Below, piece after piece: positions 35,742-44,004 of a stretch of DNA of 64,000 nt (positions within the stretch are counted from its first letter, which is position 1; each line of letters begins with the position of its first letter). A program made the position numbers and the translations under genes. Below the pieces are notes generated by a model, which saw nothing but the letters and a program-made list of their open reading frames with translations, did not search any database and was not told where the DNA came from. The DNA lies in the IMG/VR virus record IMGVR_UViG_3300024346_000022, positions 32,748 through 96,747 of that record; one strand, written 5' to 3'. This DNA is from a virus.

Positions 35742-36251
35742 TTAACTCTCCTGATATACGGATACAAAGACTGTTCCGGTTTTTGTAAGTGGTAATACCT
35801 TATCTCTTAAGTCTTGATTATGCATTCTCACACATCCGTGAGTGGAGAATAGTTTCTGTTTTGGTAACCAAGCGCCAGGCCAACCACAGGCACTACCGCC
35901 ACCGTGTATCATAATGCCTCCACGACCATACTTATTTTCCTGATTCTCAAGTTCCACCAAATCAAAACTATACCATCCAAATGACATTAGAGTTCTATCA
36001 TAGGATGGAGTTGGATCCTTTTCATAGTCCTTATGAATTGTTCCAATTTTATAAAGACCAGGTGGGGTATCGGTAGTTTGTAATTTATACTCAAAATCAC
36101 TTCCCTGACCTCTCGCCAGTGCCGGAAGTTCCCATAGTACTTTTCCAGAAAAATCAAATGCCTTAACTTTTTCGGTAATGTCATTCACTACCAAATGACT
36201 ATCACCTTTTTTAAATCCAAAATCTTGTGGGCGTTTTTTGGGACCAATCAT
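35742..36251 (-). CDS. L,D-transpeptidase (YkuD) family protein
   Basis: 169 residues. The active-site signature HGGGSACG...[15 protein letters not shown] contains the YkuD His and the S-x-GC-V-R Cys. Upstream, [16 protein letters not shown] and [12 protein letters not shown] fit the beta-sandwich. These enzymes cross-link or edit peptidoglycan. Placed 3 nt before the GH19 endolysin, so it may modify the wall before lysis or protect it. No signal peptide seen. Confidence 0.9.
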   Translation of the reverse strand: MIGPKKRPQDFGFKKGDSHLVVNDITEKVKAFDFSGKVLWELPALARGQGSDFEYKLQTTDTPPGLYKIGTIHKDYEKDPTPSYDRTLMSFGWYSFDLVELENQENKYGRGGIMIHGGGSACGWPGAWLPKQKLFSTHGCVRMHNQDLRDKVLPLTKTGTVFVSVYQES

Positions 36252-36277
36252 TTTTTAATACCTAAACTCTTCTAATT

Positions 36278-36285
36278 TATTTAGG
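36278..36285 (-). promoter_or_regulatory. Possible late promoter (CCTAAATA) of the lysis pair
   Basis: Two mismatches to TATAAATA, 27 nt before the L,D-transpeptidase ATG. Confidence 0.35.
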
Positions 36286-36307
36286 AGTTTCTTGGTATAT
36301 AATAAAA

Positions 36308-36331
36308 AAACTCCCCCAATATTTAGGAGGA
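36308..36331 (-). terminator. Intrinsic terminator of the hli operon
   Basis: Stem ACTCC/GGAGT with extra G:C pairs, followed by seven T on the minus strand. Confidence 0.75.
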
Positions 36332-36397
36332 GTACATTGATGCTTTAATTACAATCGCAGATATGCATAATACGATGAAAATATCCACAATTAACAT
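36323..36397 (-). CDS. 24-residue possible membrane peptide
   Basis: Product begins MLIVDIFIVLCISAIVIKAS and ends in YSS-type residues; a single hydrophobic helix. The stop lies in the terminator stem. Weak support, but it follows two other tiny genes in the hli operon. Confidence 0.35.
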   Translation of the reverse strand: MLIVDIFIVLCISAIVIKASMYSS

Positions 36398-36434
36398 TTT
36401 AGTAAGTTTGTAAGGTTGTTAAGAGTATAATATA

Positions 36435-36554
36435 CTAAAAAACTCCAGGAAGTAATTGTCCGGTGGTAAGATAAGTACCAACGGCAATTACAAAGCCCAA
36501 CATCGCAAGTCTTCCGTTTAGAATTTCTGCCTCGGGGGTAAATCCAAATTTCAT
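36435..36554 (-). CDS. hli: High-light-inducible protein (Hli), 39 residues
   Basis: MKFGFTPEAEILNGRLAMLG followed by a hydrophobic helix ending LLPGVF. The ExxNGRxAMxG motif is the chlorophyll-binding signature of Hli/LHC-like proteins. A good Shine-Dalgarno (AAGGAG) lies 9 nt upstream. It protects photosystems from excess light together with phage D1. Confidence 0.93.
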   Translation of the reverse strand: MKFGFTPEAEILNGRLAMLGFVIAVGTYLTTGQLLPGVF

Positions 36555-36565
36555 AATTTTTCTCC

Positions 36566-36652
36566 TTAATAAGTTTCAGAAAGTTGATTGATAGAATGTG
36601 CGAAAAGCACAATAAGAGTAATACTTGTGATAGTAAAAATAAATTCACTCAT
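36566..36652 (-). CDS. 28-residue membrane peptide between two hli genes
   Basis: ATG overlaps the upstream hli stop (ATGA); product MSEFIFTITSITLIVLFAHS then NQLSETY-like polar end. Its stop is followed directly by the Shine-Dalgarno of the second hli. Coupling and position argue that it is real. Confidence 0.55.
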   Translation of the reverse strand: MSEFIFTITSITLIVLFAHSINQLSETY

Positions 36653-36861
36653 CAGAATACACCAAAGAAAAGGTTTCCTGTGAGTGTATAAGAGACAACT
36701 GCGGCGACAAATCCAAGCATCGCCCATCTTGAATTTGCCTTTTCTGCCTTTTCTGCATAAGTCTCAAGTGCATAACGCTCTGCGTCATCAGGAGACACAT
36801 ACATTTCAGGTTCTTTAGCGAACATATTCATTTGCCCGCGTTCATCAGTCGTAACAGTCAT
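36652..36861 (-). CDS. hli: High-light-inducible protein (Hli), 69 residues
   Basis: An N-terminal soluble extension (MTVTTDERGQMNMFAKEPEMYVSPDDAERYALETYAEKAEK) is followed by ANSRWAMLGFVAAVVSYTLTGNLFFGVF. The E(K)xNxRxAMLGF motif matches Hli, with the Glu position occupied by the preceding AEKAN. First gene of the hli operon, directly under a consensus promoter. Confidence 0.92.
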   Translation of the reverse strand: MTVTTDERGQMNMFAKEPEMYVSPDDAERYALETYAEKAEKANSRWAMLGFVAAVVSYTLTGNLFFGVF

Positions 36862-36888
36862 TGTAGTTTCATTAAGAACTATAACAAT

Positions 36889-36917
36889 ATTATATATGAG
36901 AAGACGGGTCTTGTCAA
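36889..36917 (-). promoter_or_regulatory. Sigma70-type promoter of the hli operon
   Basis: TTGACA (36912-36917), 17-bp spacer, TATAAT (36889-36894), perfect consensus; the -35 is flanked by two AGACCC copies. Confidence 0.92.
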
Positions 36918-36943
36918 GGGTCTTAAGTCAGCATCCTCTAACT

Positions 36944-37726
36944 TTATGACGGGTTTGTAATTCTTCCAAGATATGGATCATAATTCATCAAGTCATCGAT
37001 TGTCATATCAGAACCCTGGGTTTCCCAGAACTGAAAAAGACCATCACGACTTTGGCGATGAAAAACATCAATGTGCTCTGGATGTATAGTGGACCCCAAC
37101 TCTATCTTATAAAGAAATAAAGGAATTGAAAAAGTATTGCCAGAATTATAAATCAAATCATCCGCCACTGCTCTGGGTTTGACCCCCTGATCGAGTTTAT
37201 ACTTATCACCACGACAATGAAGGTCAATTAGTTTTTTTGCGTGATGGCGAGTAATGATATATGCCGCTGTTGAAAAATCATTCACAAATCTCTTATGAAG
37301 TTTAACGTGTAAATCACCAGTACAAATAATCGCAAGTTGAATTACATCATAATCATAAGGAACTTTAGCGACAAAATCACTCCAAGTAAAGTTCCAGAAC
37401 TTTGCTGTCTGTAAATCTACATCATCCTCCATAATGACCGCATATGGACTTTCAGAGGTTTCTATCCAGTGCTTGAGTGCCTTAAGATGAGAGGTGGTAC
37501 ATCCAATCTCACCGGTAGTCATATTATCCGGATACTTTCCCTTGATAATTTCACTCAAGTCATCTTCTCTTCCATCATATGCAGAGATACGAGTATAGTT
37601 TTCAATTTCCCAGTACTTAAACTGCTCTTCCATATAGTCCATTCTTTCTGGTTGCCCATCAAGATTTAGGTAATATATCGGTCCAATATTTTTAAATTTA
37701 TATGCTGCCTTATTTTTATCCATCAC
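36944..37726 (-). CDS. GT25 family glycosyltransferase
   Basis: 260 residues. GPIYYLNLDGQPERMDYMEEQF (first strand and helix), TTGEIGCTTSHLKALKHWIETSESPYAVIMEDDVDL (the GCxxSHL and EDD motifs) and SIPLFLYKIELGSTIH are GT25 hallmarks. It likely adds a galact- or glucosyl unit to a surface glycan. Last gene of the long glycan operon. Related to both ends of the 11335-13503 fusion. Confidence 0.88.
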   Translation of the reverse strand: MMDKNKAAYKFKNIGPIYYLNLDGQPERMDYMEEQFKYWEIENYTRISAYDGREDDLSEIIKGKYPDNMTTGEIGCTTSHLKALKHWIETSESPYAVIMEDDVDLQTAKFWNFTWSDFVAKVPYDYDVIQLAIICTGDLHVKLHKRFVNDFSTAAYIITRHHAKKLIDLHCRGDKYKLDQGVKPRAVADDLIYNSGNTFSIPLFLYKIELGSTIHPEHIDVFHRQSRDGLFQFWETQGSDMTIDDLMNYDPYLGRITNPS

Positions 37727-37729
37727 GAA

Positions 37730-38575
37730 TTAAATTTTATTTAAAGTATAAGATTGATATTGTCTTAAGTATTTTTGGGATTGGTAATGTCTATCTAATT
37801 GTTTTTGATTTAAACTTTGCAAATATTGCCATAATTCATTATTTTTTTTAATGTATGGATTACCAAAACCAGAATTATGTCCCCTAAAATGTTCTAAATG
37901 GTATACATAAGACTTGTCAATCCTACCTATCTTATATCCAAGAACACTAAATCTAAAATATCTTTCCTTATCTTCTGGGGACCAGGAGATAAAGTTTTCA
38001 TTTTCCATCCCCCCGCTAATATAGGATTTTGTTTTAAAAAATTGAACATGCCCAAACTCGGATCGATGAACATCATAACTTTTTTCCAAAACTGAAAAAT
38101 CAAAATTTTTATTAATAAACTCACTTACAAGTTCATCAGTTGTAAAAATTTGATATTGGTAATCACCAAGTCCATAGGGATAAACTAAATCATAATTTTG
38201 ATTCAAAATAAGGTTTACTGCCTCAACACATGTTTCCGGTTTTAATAAAGCATCGCAATCATAATTGACAACAACATCAGTGACTACCTTATCTAACATT
38301 TCATTTATAATTTTCATTCGATGAAATTCGGGATTATCAGATTGCTTAAACACATATGTTAAATTATTAAGTTCATCTTCATTTAAAAATTCTCCAATTT
38401 GTTCTATTACATATTCTTGTACAAGAGATTTTTCATCAGATTCCTTTAATATTACTTTAGTATTAAAAGTTTTAAGAAGATAACAAAGAACTGTAGTAAT
38501 ATTTCTAGTCCTGTCTTCGGAGTCAATCCTAATAGGAATTATAAAAGTGCAATTTGATAAATCTATTTTTTTCAT
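37730..38575 (-). CDS. GT2/GT7-like glycosyltransferase
   Basis: 281 residues. TFIIPIRIDSEDRTRNITTVL opens the GT-A fold, VVNYDCDALLKPETC holds the DxD-like motif, and SYISGGMENENFISWSPEDKERYFRFSVLGYKIGRID matches the C-terminal part of galactosyltransferase-type (GT7C) enzymes with the GGxxxE and WGxED-like segments. Overlaps the fucosyltransferase by 4 nt. Confidence 0.82.
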   Translation of the reverse strand: MKKIDLSNCTFIIPIRIDSEDRTRNITTVLCYLLKTFNTKVILKESDEKSLVQEYVIEQIGEFLNEDELNNLTYVFKQSDNPEFHRMKIINEMLDKVVTDVVVNYDCDALLKPETCVEAVNLILNQNYDLVYPYGLGDYQYQIFTTDELVSEFINKNFDFSVLEKSYDVHRSEFGHVQFFKTKSYISGGMENENFISWSPEDKERYFRFSVLGYKIGRIDKSYVYHLEHFRGHNSGFGNPYIKKNNELWQYLQSLNQKQLDRHYQSQKYLRQYQSYTLNKI

Positions 38576-39354
38576 ATTTTAATCCAATCATTCAAATATA
38601 AATCATGTGTTTGATTTTTGGAGGTATTACCTTCTGTACCAAACCAATGTTTGGGTGCTATCACTTTTTTGGATTTTGCTAACCAAGCGCCCCACCATGA
38701 GAATGATGAATTGGCAATGATGTGATTATGACACATACTCATTAAACACAAATCAATAGATCCATTATGAGATTCGGAAATCATAAATCTATCAGAATCA
38801 AATAAAGATTGAGATTGACACCATCCGACATCATCAGAAAAAATCATTACAGGAATATTGGCATCAAATCGATCTAATGCTTTTTCATAATATGAAAGAT
38901 TGCATGGAGGGTGATTTGCAGAATTAGAAACATAATCAGTTCTCCTTACATGTAGAGCAATAATATCATCAAAATTAAAATTAGACATACAAGGTTCTAA
39001 AATATATTTTTTGAACTTAAAGTCTTCTCTGATACTGTCTTCGATGTGTTTGAAATATTTTTCACTCTGGTAATATCCATGTAAATTCACATTATCTGAG
39101 CATTTATCTACATACTCAGGATCATAGTGAAATTGTTTTTCTGGATAAAATTCTGCCGGTATAAATCCAATATTATTTACATTACCCATTTCAAAAACAT
39201 CAAATAGTTTGTTATCTTTCCACTTATCACCATAATCGGTTTTAGGAATACAAAAATTATAACCTTTAGTTGCGGCAATTCCCCTCAAAGAAGCATACTG
39301 AAACATTTGATTTGCTAATCTACCATATTGTCCAAGATAATTAAATCCAATCAT
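38572..39354 (-). CDS. GT11 alpha-1,2-fucosyltransferase
   Basis: 260 residues. GRLANQMFQYASLRGIA (motif with NQMFQYA), IALHVRRTDYV (the HxRR-x-D donor motif), PVMIFSDDVGWC and IIANSSFSWWGAWLA (NSSFSWWGA) are the conserved GT11 blocks. Transfers fucose (or a related sugar) from GDP-Fuc in alpha-1,2 linkage to galactose. Sits next to the GT6 gene, which in animals acts on exactly this product. Confidence 0.93.
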   Translation of the reverse strand: MIGFNYLGQYGRLANQMFQYASLRGIAATKGYNFCIPKTDYGDKWKDNKLFDVFEMGNVNNIGFIPAEFYPEKQFHYDPEYVDKCSDNVNLHGYYQSEKYFKHIEDSIREDFKFKKYILEPCMSNFNFDDIIALHVRRTDYVSNSANHPPCNLSYYEKALDRFDANIPVMIFSDDVGWCQSQSLFDSDRFMISESHNGSIDLCLMSMCHNHIIANSSFSWWGAWLAKSKKVIAPKHWFGTEGNTSKNQTHDLYLNDWIKI

Positions 39355-39358
39355 TTTA

Positions 39359-40147
39359 TTAAGAATAAAGAATATTTTTTTTATCGGCGGGTGAATGAAT
39401 CATCTTTGCGGAAAAATCAAACTCATTATCGGGATAATTTCCAGGCTTTGCAAAGGAAGGATGTAGTATGTGAAAATCATCATAATTTTCAATCCTATAT
39501 CTATTTAAATGACTTTCATCATGTGCCGATGCCATTACATTATTTTCCAAATCTTTTTTGATTCTTTCATCAAGTTCATCAATTAATTTAAAAATTTCTG
39601 GAATTTTACCACCCCAAATACATCCCTGAAGATATATATCATCCTTTTCTTCTTCTTCAGTTACACACGATAAAGATCTTTCATTCCTTTCAAAAGGCAA
39701 ATATTGAAGAAATTTACTCCAGTGATTACTAAAAGTTGGATGCTGAACTCCAAAGAATGATTTTTTATCGTTAAAAAACTCTTGATATGCAATGAGTTGA
39801 TTACAACAATACATATCAGCATCAAAGTACACATACCAATCATAATATTTTAAACGATCTTCAATTTTTTTAATCTCACCAAATCTTCTCAATCCACCAA
39901 TACTATTATACATCAAATTATACCAATTGTCTGCAGAATAATCTGATGTTGTAATTTCAATATTTTCAGATGATGATACAATTTTAATATTGTCCGGAAT
40001 ATCTTCCCCAAGATCTCCATCAGTAAAAACAAAAAAATCTTTTTCACATTCTGGGACAAAATATTCCATCAGTGTCTCATAATATCTTGGAAAAAACTTG
40101 AGGTAATTTCCAGTTCCAATGAAGTTTATTGCTATTTTTTTGTTCAT
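39359..40147 (-). CDS. GT6 family (ABO-type) glycosyltransferase
   Basis: 262 residues. YYETLMEYFVPECEKDFFVFTDG, WYVYFDADMYC (a DxD motif, unlike the NxN of most bacterial GT6), PFERNERS, YLQGCIWGGKIPEI and ASAHDESHLNRYRI are the GT6 blocks of ABO blood-group, alpha-Gal and Forssman transferases. It should add Gal or GalNAc in alpha-1,3 linkage. Members in cyanophages have been noted before (P-SSM2). Directly downstream partner of GT4 and upstream of GT11 in this operon. Confidence 0.93.
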   Translation of the reverse strand: MNKKIAINFIGTGNYLKFFPRYYETLMEYFVPECEKDFFVFTDGDLGEDIPDNIKIVSSSENIEITTSDYSADNWYNLMYNSIGGLRRFGEIKKIEDRLKYYDWYVYFDADMYCCNQLIAYQEFFNDKKSFFGVQHPTFSNHWSKFLQYLPFERNERSLSCVTEEEEKDDIYLQGCIWGGKIPEIFKLIDELDERIKKDLENNVMASAHDESHLNRYRIENYDDFHILHPSFAKPGNYPDNEFDFSAKMIHSPADKKNILYS

Positions 40148-40148
40148 A

Positions 40149-41096
40149 TCAGTTGTTGGAAATTATTTTTTCAATGGAGGGAATATAATACTTTTGAAGT
40201 ATTTCTTTCCAATCAAATTGCTTTGAGTATTCTACAATTTCTTTTCTATTATTTACGGCATATTTTCTATTCTCATTAATTTTATCCTCAACATACTCCA
40301 AATCAGAGATTTTATTTTCAGGAATAATCGTAATAAATTCTTTACTACTATCTAAGTTTGCCTTTCCCCATTCACAAACAACTACACCAAGTCCAGCAGA
40401 AAGTGCTTCCATACAAACAAGTGGATGTGCCTCTCCATCAGAAAGAAGAACAAGGTTTCCGTATTGAGTTAAGTCCTCATATAATGTATCTTTATTCCAC
40501 TCACCTAGATAATTTTTAGAAGTATCAAATCTACCATCAGAAATGTTTCCAGCATACCAAAGACTAGAAATAGATTGGAACATAAACTGACGTTTTCTAT
40601 AATCTATCTTTGCAAGATAAATGGAACGATCAGGATATTCAGGATTATCTACATAATTAAATTTAGATCTATTAACTCCATTTGGTGTCAGAAATAACTT
40701 ATCTTCAGGAATATTCAATAATACTTTATACATATTCTGAATTCCTCCAGATAAACAAAAAGTATTCGGTCTAAGACGAGCAAATTCATTGGCAATATTT
40801 GCATATCCACCAAAGAGTTCAGGTCTCTCTAAGTAACCATAATGACTCGTAATTGCCTTTGGTTGTTGAATATGAGGATATAAAGTAATAAATTCATCAT
40901 AATGAATGTGAACAAAATCAGGTTCAAAAGAATTGACATCTTTTATAATCTGATTATAATCTTTAGTATTCACAATTTGAACTTGATGTCCTAAAGATTC
41001 TAAAGCAATTTTAGTGTCCCATATAAGAATTTCTACCGCACCCCAACCAAGAGGTGGAATGGGCATAATTCCGGGACCGATTATAGATATTTTCAT
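40149..41096 (-). CDS. GT4 family glycosyltransferase
   Basis: 315 residues from ATG 41096 (MKISIIGPGIMPIPPLGWGAVE; the frame runs to 41117). The N-terminal GPGIMPIPP..GWGAVE loop, FVHIHYDEF, NGVNRSKF and the C-terminal SDGEAHPLVCMEALSAGLGVVVCEWG (E-x7-E of GT-B retaining enzymes) define GT4. Builds a polysaccharide backbone or side chain. Confidence 0.92.
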   Translation of the reverse strand: MKISIIGPGIMPIPPLGWGAVEILIWDTKIALESLGHQVQIVNTKDYNQIIKDVNSFEPDFVHIHYDEFITLYPHIQQPKAITSHYGYLERPELFGGYANIANEFARLRPNTFCLSGGIQNMYKVLLNIPEDKLFLTPNGVNRSKFNYVDNPEYPDRSIYLAKIDYRKRQFMFQSISSLWYAGNISDGRFDTSKNYLGEWNKDTLYEDLTQYGNLVLLSDGEAHPLVCMEALSAGLGVVVCEWGKANLDSSKEFITIIPENKISDLEYVEDKINENRKYAVNNRKEIVEYSKQFDWKEILQKYYIPSIEKIISNN

Positions 41097-41899
41097 GCCA
41101 TTTCTTGAAATAAACAAAGATGATTTTTACCATTGACTCTATGAAACTTAGTAAAAAGATTCTCTTTTGTTTTACAGAGATATCCAATTGCTATTTGTTC
41201 ATTATTTACAATTTTATTCTCAATCATATAATCCAAAACATAATCAATTTCATTGCTGATATTTTCAATGGCAGTTTTATTTCCACCAAACATACTTCCA
41301 CAAATAAAGGAACGATTATCCCAAAAATAACTTTCGGATAATGTTTGAGAATTTACAAGGTCAGGATAACATTCAGTATTATACTGGATTAAGAAGGTAT
41401 TGTCAAGTTGATCCAATTCCAAAAGCGCATCTTCACTAGGGTAATCGTTTTCAAGATTACAATCATACAAAAATCGACTAGCACCTGCATCCAACCAAAA
41501 GAAAAATTTAGAGTCAAAAGAATTATTTTCGGATGCTTTTTTCAACCATTTAAATTTAGAATATTGAATGACAGGATACATTGAATAGTTACACTCAACC
41601 CTATTTGTGTCTGCCATATTTTCTTTATAAAATTCAGAATCAATAACTTCTTGAATTGAATTTTTTAAATGAAAATATGGGATTTGTTCTAGAGGTTCAA
41701 CAATAATTTCAGTTGGCAGGTCTTGTCTAATTTCTTTAATGGTTTCAACCAGATACTCTTCAGTAAAAATAATAAAAGGACATTTTATTTGTAGTGTCTT
41801 TGAAAACCATTCAAGATAATCTTCCCAACTTCTATTATCATCTCTTTGCAGTTCTTGGACATTATACAGAGAAGTAACAATTGCAAAATCAGTTTTCAT
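41093..41899 (-). CDS. HtrL/YibB family protein (probable glycosyltransferase)
   Basis: 268 residues from ATG 41899 (MKTDFAIVTSLYNVQELQRDDNRSWEDYLEWFSKTLQIKCPFIIFTEE). The opening and the later FFFWLDAGASRFL, SFICGSMFGGNKTAIEN and NNEQIAIGYLCK stretches are typical of YibB/HtrL (PF09612). The family is found in LPS clusters; the reaction is not known but the fold looks like a GT-A transferase. Confidence 0.85.
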   Translation of the reverse strand: MKTDFAIVTSLYNVQELQRDDNRSWEDYLEWFSKTLQIKCPFIIFTEEYLVETIKEIRQDLPTEIIVEPLEQIPYFHLKNSIQEVIDSEFYKENMADTNRVECNYSMYPVIQYSKFKWLKKASENNSFDSKFFFWLDAGASRFLYDCNLENDYPSEDALLELDQLDNTFLIQYNTECYPDLVNSQTLSESYFWDNRSFICGSMFGGNKTAIENISNEIDYVLDYMIENKIVNNEQIAIGYLCKTKENLFTKFHRVNGKNHLCLFQEMA

Positions 41900-42461
41900 T
41901 TTTATAGAGGTAGATAATGTCGTCATATTTATTTTTATTTGCTCTTAAATCAATGACTTTAAAAGTATTAAGAAATTCTTGATTCTGCCAACCTGGATTG
42001 GCATCAACATCTTCAATAATATAATAACCACCTGGTTTAAGTTTTGATTTAAGAATGTTCCAAGTTTTTAGTGTAAGACCTGGGTCATGAGAAGCATCAT
42101 CAATGATTAAATCAAATTGTGGGCAGTTTTCAAATAAACTTGAATCATCTTGTGATCCTTCTGGTAATAAAATAAATCTTCCTCTTTCTTCTTCTGTGAG
42201 TTGGAGATTCGAATATTCTTTATCAAATCCATAGATTTTAGTTTTATCTGAAAAAATATCTCTCCACATTCTCAGACTATATCCAGAAGATACTCCCACT
42301 TCCAAGATACAAAGATCTTTGTTATCTTTAACTTTCTCAAAAACTTCAGGATAAAAAAGTTCATAAGAATGATCAGATCCTTTATCACTACACCCAGTCC
42401 ATGGAGTAGAACTATAGTGTTGAATAATTTCTTTTGCTTTTTCTTTAAATGATTTTGCCAT
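41889..42461 (-). CDS. Class I SAM-dependent methyltransferase
   Basis: 190 residues. ILEVGVSSGYSLRMWRDIF (motif I), IYGFDKEY, FDLIIDDASHDPGLTLKTWNIL and KPGGYYIIEDVD mark a Methyltransf_24-type enzyme of the sugar O-methyltransferase group. Overlaps the YibB gene start by 11 nt. Probably caps or decorates a glycan. Confidence 0.88.
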   Translation of the reverse strand: MAKSFKEKAKEIIQHYSSTPWTGCSDKGSDHSYELFYPEVFEKVKDNKDLCILEVGVSSGYSLRMWRDIFSDKTKIYGFDKEYSNLQLTEEERGRFILLPEGSQDDSSLFENCPQFDLIIDDASHDPGLTLKTWNILKSKLKPGGYYIIEDVDANPGWQNQEFLNTFKVIDLRANKNKYDDIIYLYKNEN

Positions 42462-42462
42462 T

Positions 42463-43341
42463 TTATTTCATATTTTTAAAGTGTTCAAAGTTAACATGCT
42501 CAACCCAATGTGGCCACATGTCAATTTCTAAAGGTTTGAAAGATTCGTAATCGAAATTGTTAATATAAAATTTAGAATCAATTTTATATTTTTCATACCA
42601 ATCTGTTGCTTGTTTATATATGATCGCTCCAAAGTCACCCAGTCCAACATTTAAATTTTTTCGAGAACAAACTTCTATACAATAATCTCGTATATGAATC
42701 ACACCATTTTCGTAGGCACTTGGAAGAAATTCATACCACCCAGACAGAAACTTTTCCATAGATTCTAGTTTCCCTAAGAAAAACCAATCGCAGGGATTAT
42801 TAGGAAACTCTCCAGCATATAAATGACCTCCACCCATCGAACTTTGGAAATATATTGTATCTGATTCTAGAGTTACTTGTGATAATATATCCTTAATTGG
42901 TTTGGTTAAAATAACATCTGGTCTAGATTTGATAACAACATCAATATCTTGATATTTTTTAGTTTGCAAAAATGCTTGATAATTGGAATAAGTTTGACTC
43001 AATATTCCATATAAAATTATTGGAGTAATGATTTTATAATGCTCTATACTTTCATCTTTCCAAACATCAAAATTAAATTTTTTAAAAAAAGTAATATCAA
43101 AATCTTTGTGCTTTTCAACGATAGAATCAGTTACCATATACCTTTCTATAAACTCCTCATCTAAATTTTCACTATTAAAGGTGTCTGTAAACCACAACTT
43201 ATAAACTTTTTCATGATAAGATTTGTCCCACCAAAGATGAGAGCAAACCTTATCATTTTCATCTATCTGATAGTTGGAAAAATAATCAAGGGTTGTTTGA
43301 TAAAAAATTGGTTGTCCGGAAAATAAGTATGCAAAATTCAT
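42463..43341 (-). CDS. LSGQP-type glycosyltransferase-like protein
   Basis: 292 residues from ATG 43341 (MNFAYLFSGQPIFYQTTLDYF). The opening LFSGQP, IDVVIKSRPDVILTKPI and the later DWFFLGKLESMEKF match the second such protein at 47906-48649 (LCLSGQPR, IIALRYDVSPSV, DWFGMGSPKVM). The family occurs in viral and bacterial glycan clusters; the reaction is unknown. Overlaps the methyltransferase stop by 4 nt. Confidence 0.75.
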   Translation of the reverse strand: MNFAYLFSGQPIFYQTTLDYFSNYQIDENDKVCSHLWWDKSYHEKVYKLWFTDTFNSENLDEEFIERYMVTDSIVEKHKDFDITFFKKFNFDVWKDESIEHYKIITPIILYGILSQTYSNYQAFLQTKKYQDIDVVIKSRPDVILTKPIKDILSQVTLESDTIYFQSSMGGGHLYAGEFPNNPCDWFFLGKLESMEKFLSGWYEFLPSAYENGVIHIRDYCIEVCSRKNLNVGLGDFGAIIYKQATDWYEKYKIDSKFYINNFDYESFKPLEIDMWPHWVEHVNFEHFKNMK

Positions 43342-44003
43342 TTTTCGAAAATAAAATTTGAAACTTGGAGAGTATATTCCCCACAATGAATTGTAAAAGG
43401 ATCTGGTTCAGAATAATCACAAGTTCCAATCAGATTTAATCCAGATGATTCAATCAGTTTAATAACCAATTCTGGTTTAATAAACTCACCAAATTCATTA
43501 TTAATGTCAACATCAGAAACAATAATAAATTTGCCGGCGGGTTTCAGAACTCTATAAACTTGTTCTGCAATATCTTTCCATCCCTGATTATTAATTTTAT
43601 TAGTGTGAGATCCATTAAAATGTGTTACGGCACAAGAATCTAAAAAATAATCTACTGAATTATCTCCCATATCCTTAACTTCGGCAAGAGCATCATTCAA
43701 AACCATGCGAACTAAACTTCCAGAAAATGAATGACTAACATCACTAATATCAATGGCTGTAACATCATGCCCAAATGAAGAGATAATATGGGGTAGGGGA
43801 GAATTAGAACATCCGAGATCTACAACATTCTTTTCAGTTTCACTAAGTTCTTTAAAATAATTAGCAATCAATCCCCACTTCATAATTGCATCATCACTAG
43901 ACCAATTTATGTGGGGAAATTTATCAAGATACCCATATTCTTTAACTTTATTACTACAAAACTCCAAATCAGTTCTATTCAGTAATTTACTATCAAAACT
44001 CAT
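43338..44003 (-). CDS. Class I SAM-dependent methyltransferase
   Basis: 221 residues from ATG 44003. NVVDLGCSNSPLPHIISSFGHDVTAIDISD (motif I and acidic residue), DNSVDYFLDSCAVTHF, QVYRVLKPAGKFIIVSDVD and a C-terminal strand block define a Methyltransf_11-like enzyme. It follows the next upstream gene by a short overlap. Confidence 0.88.
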   Translation of the reverse strand: MSFDSKLLNRTDLEFCSNKVKEYGYLDKFPHINWSSDDAIMKWGLIANYFKELSETEKNVVDLGCSNSPLPHIISSFGHDVTAIDISDVSHSFSGSLVRMVLNDALAEVKDMGDNSVDYFLDSCAVTHFNGSHTNKINNQGWKDIAEQVYRVLKPAGKFIIVSDVDINNEFGEFIKPELVIKLIESSGLNLIGTCDYSEPDPFTIHCGEYTLQVSNFIFEK

Positions 44004-44004
44004 A

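Noticed and set aside
40931-40960. Plus-strand TTGACA...TATAAT inside the GT4 gene.
   Set aside because: Spacer is 16, it lies within coding sequence and is antisense to a long operon; likely chance in AT-rich DNA.
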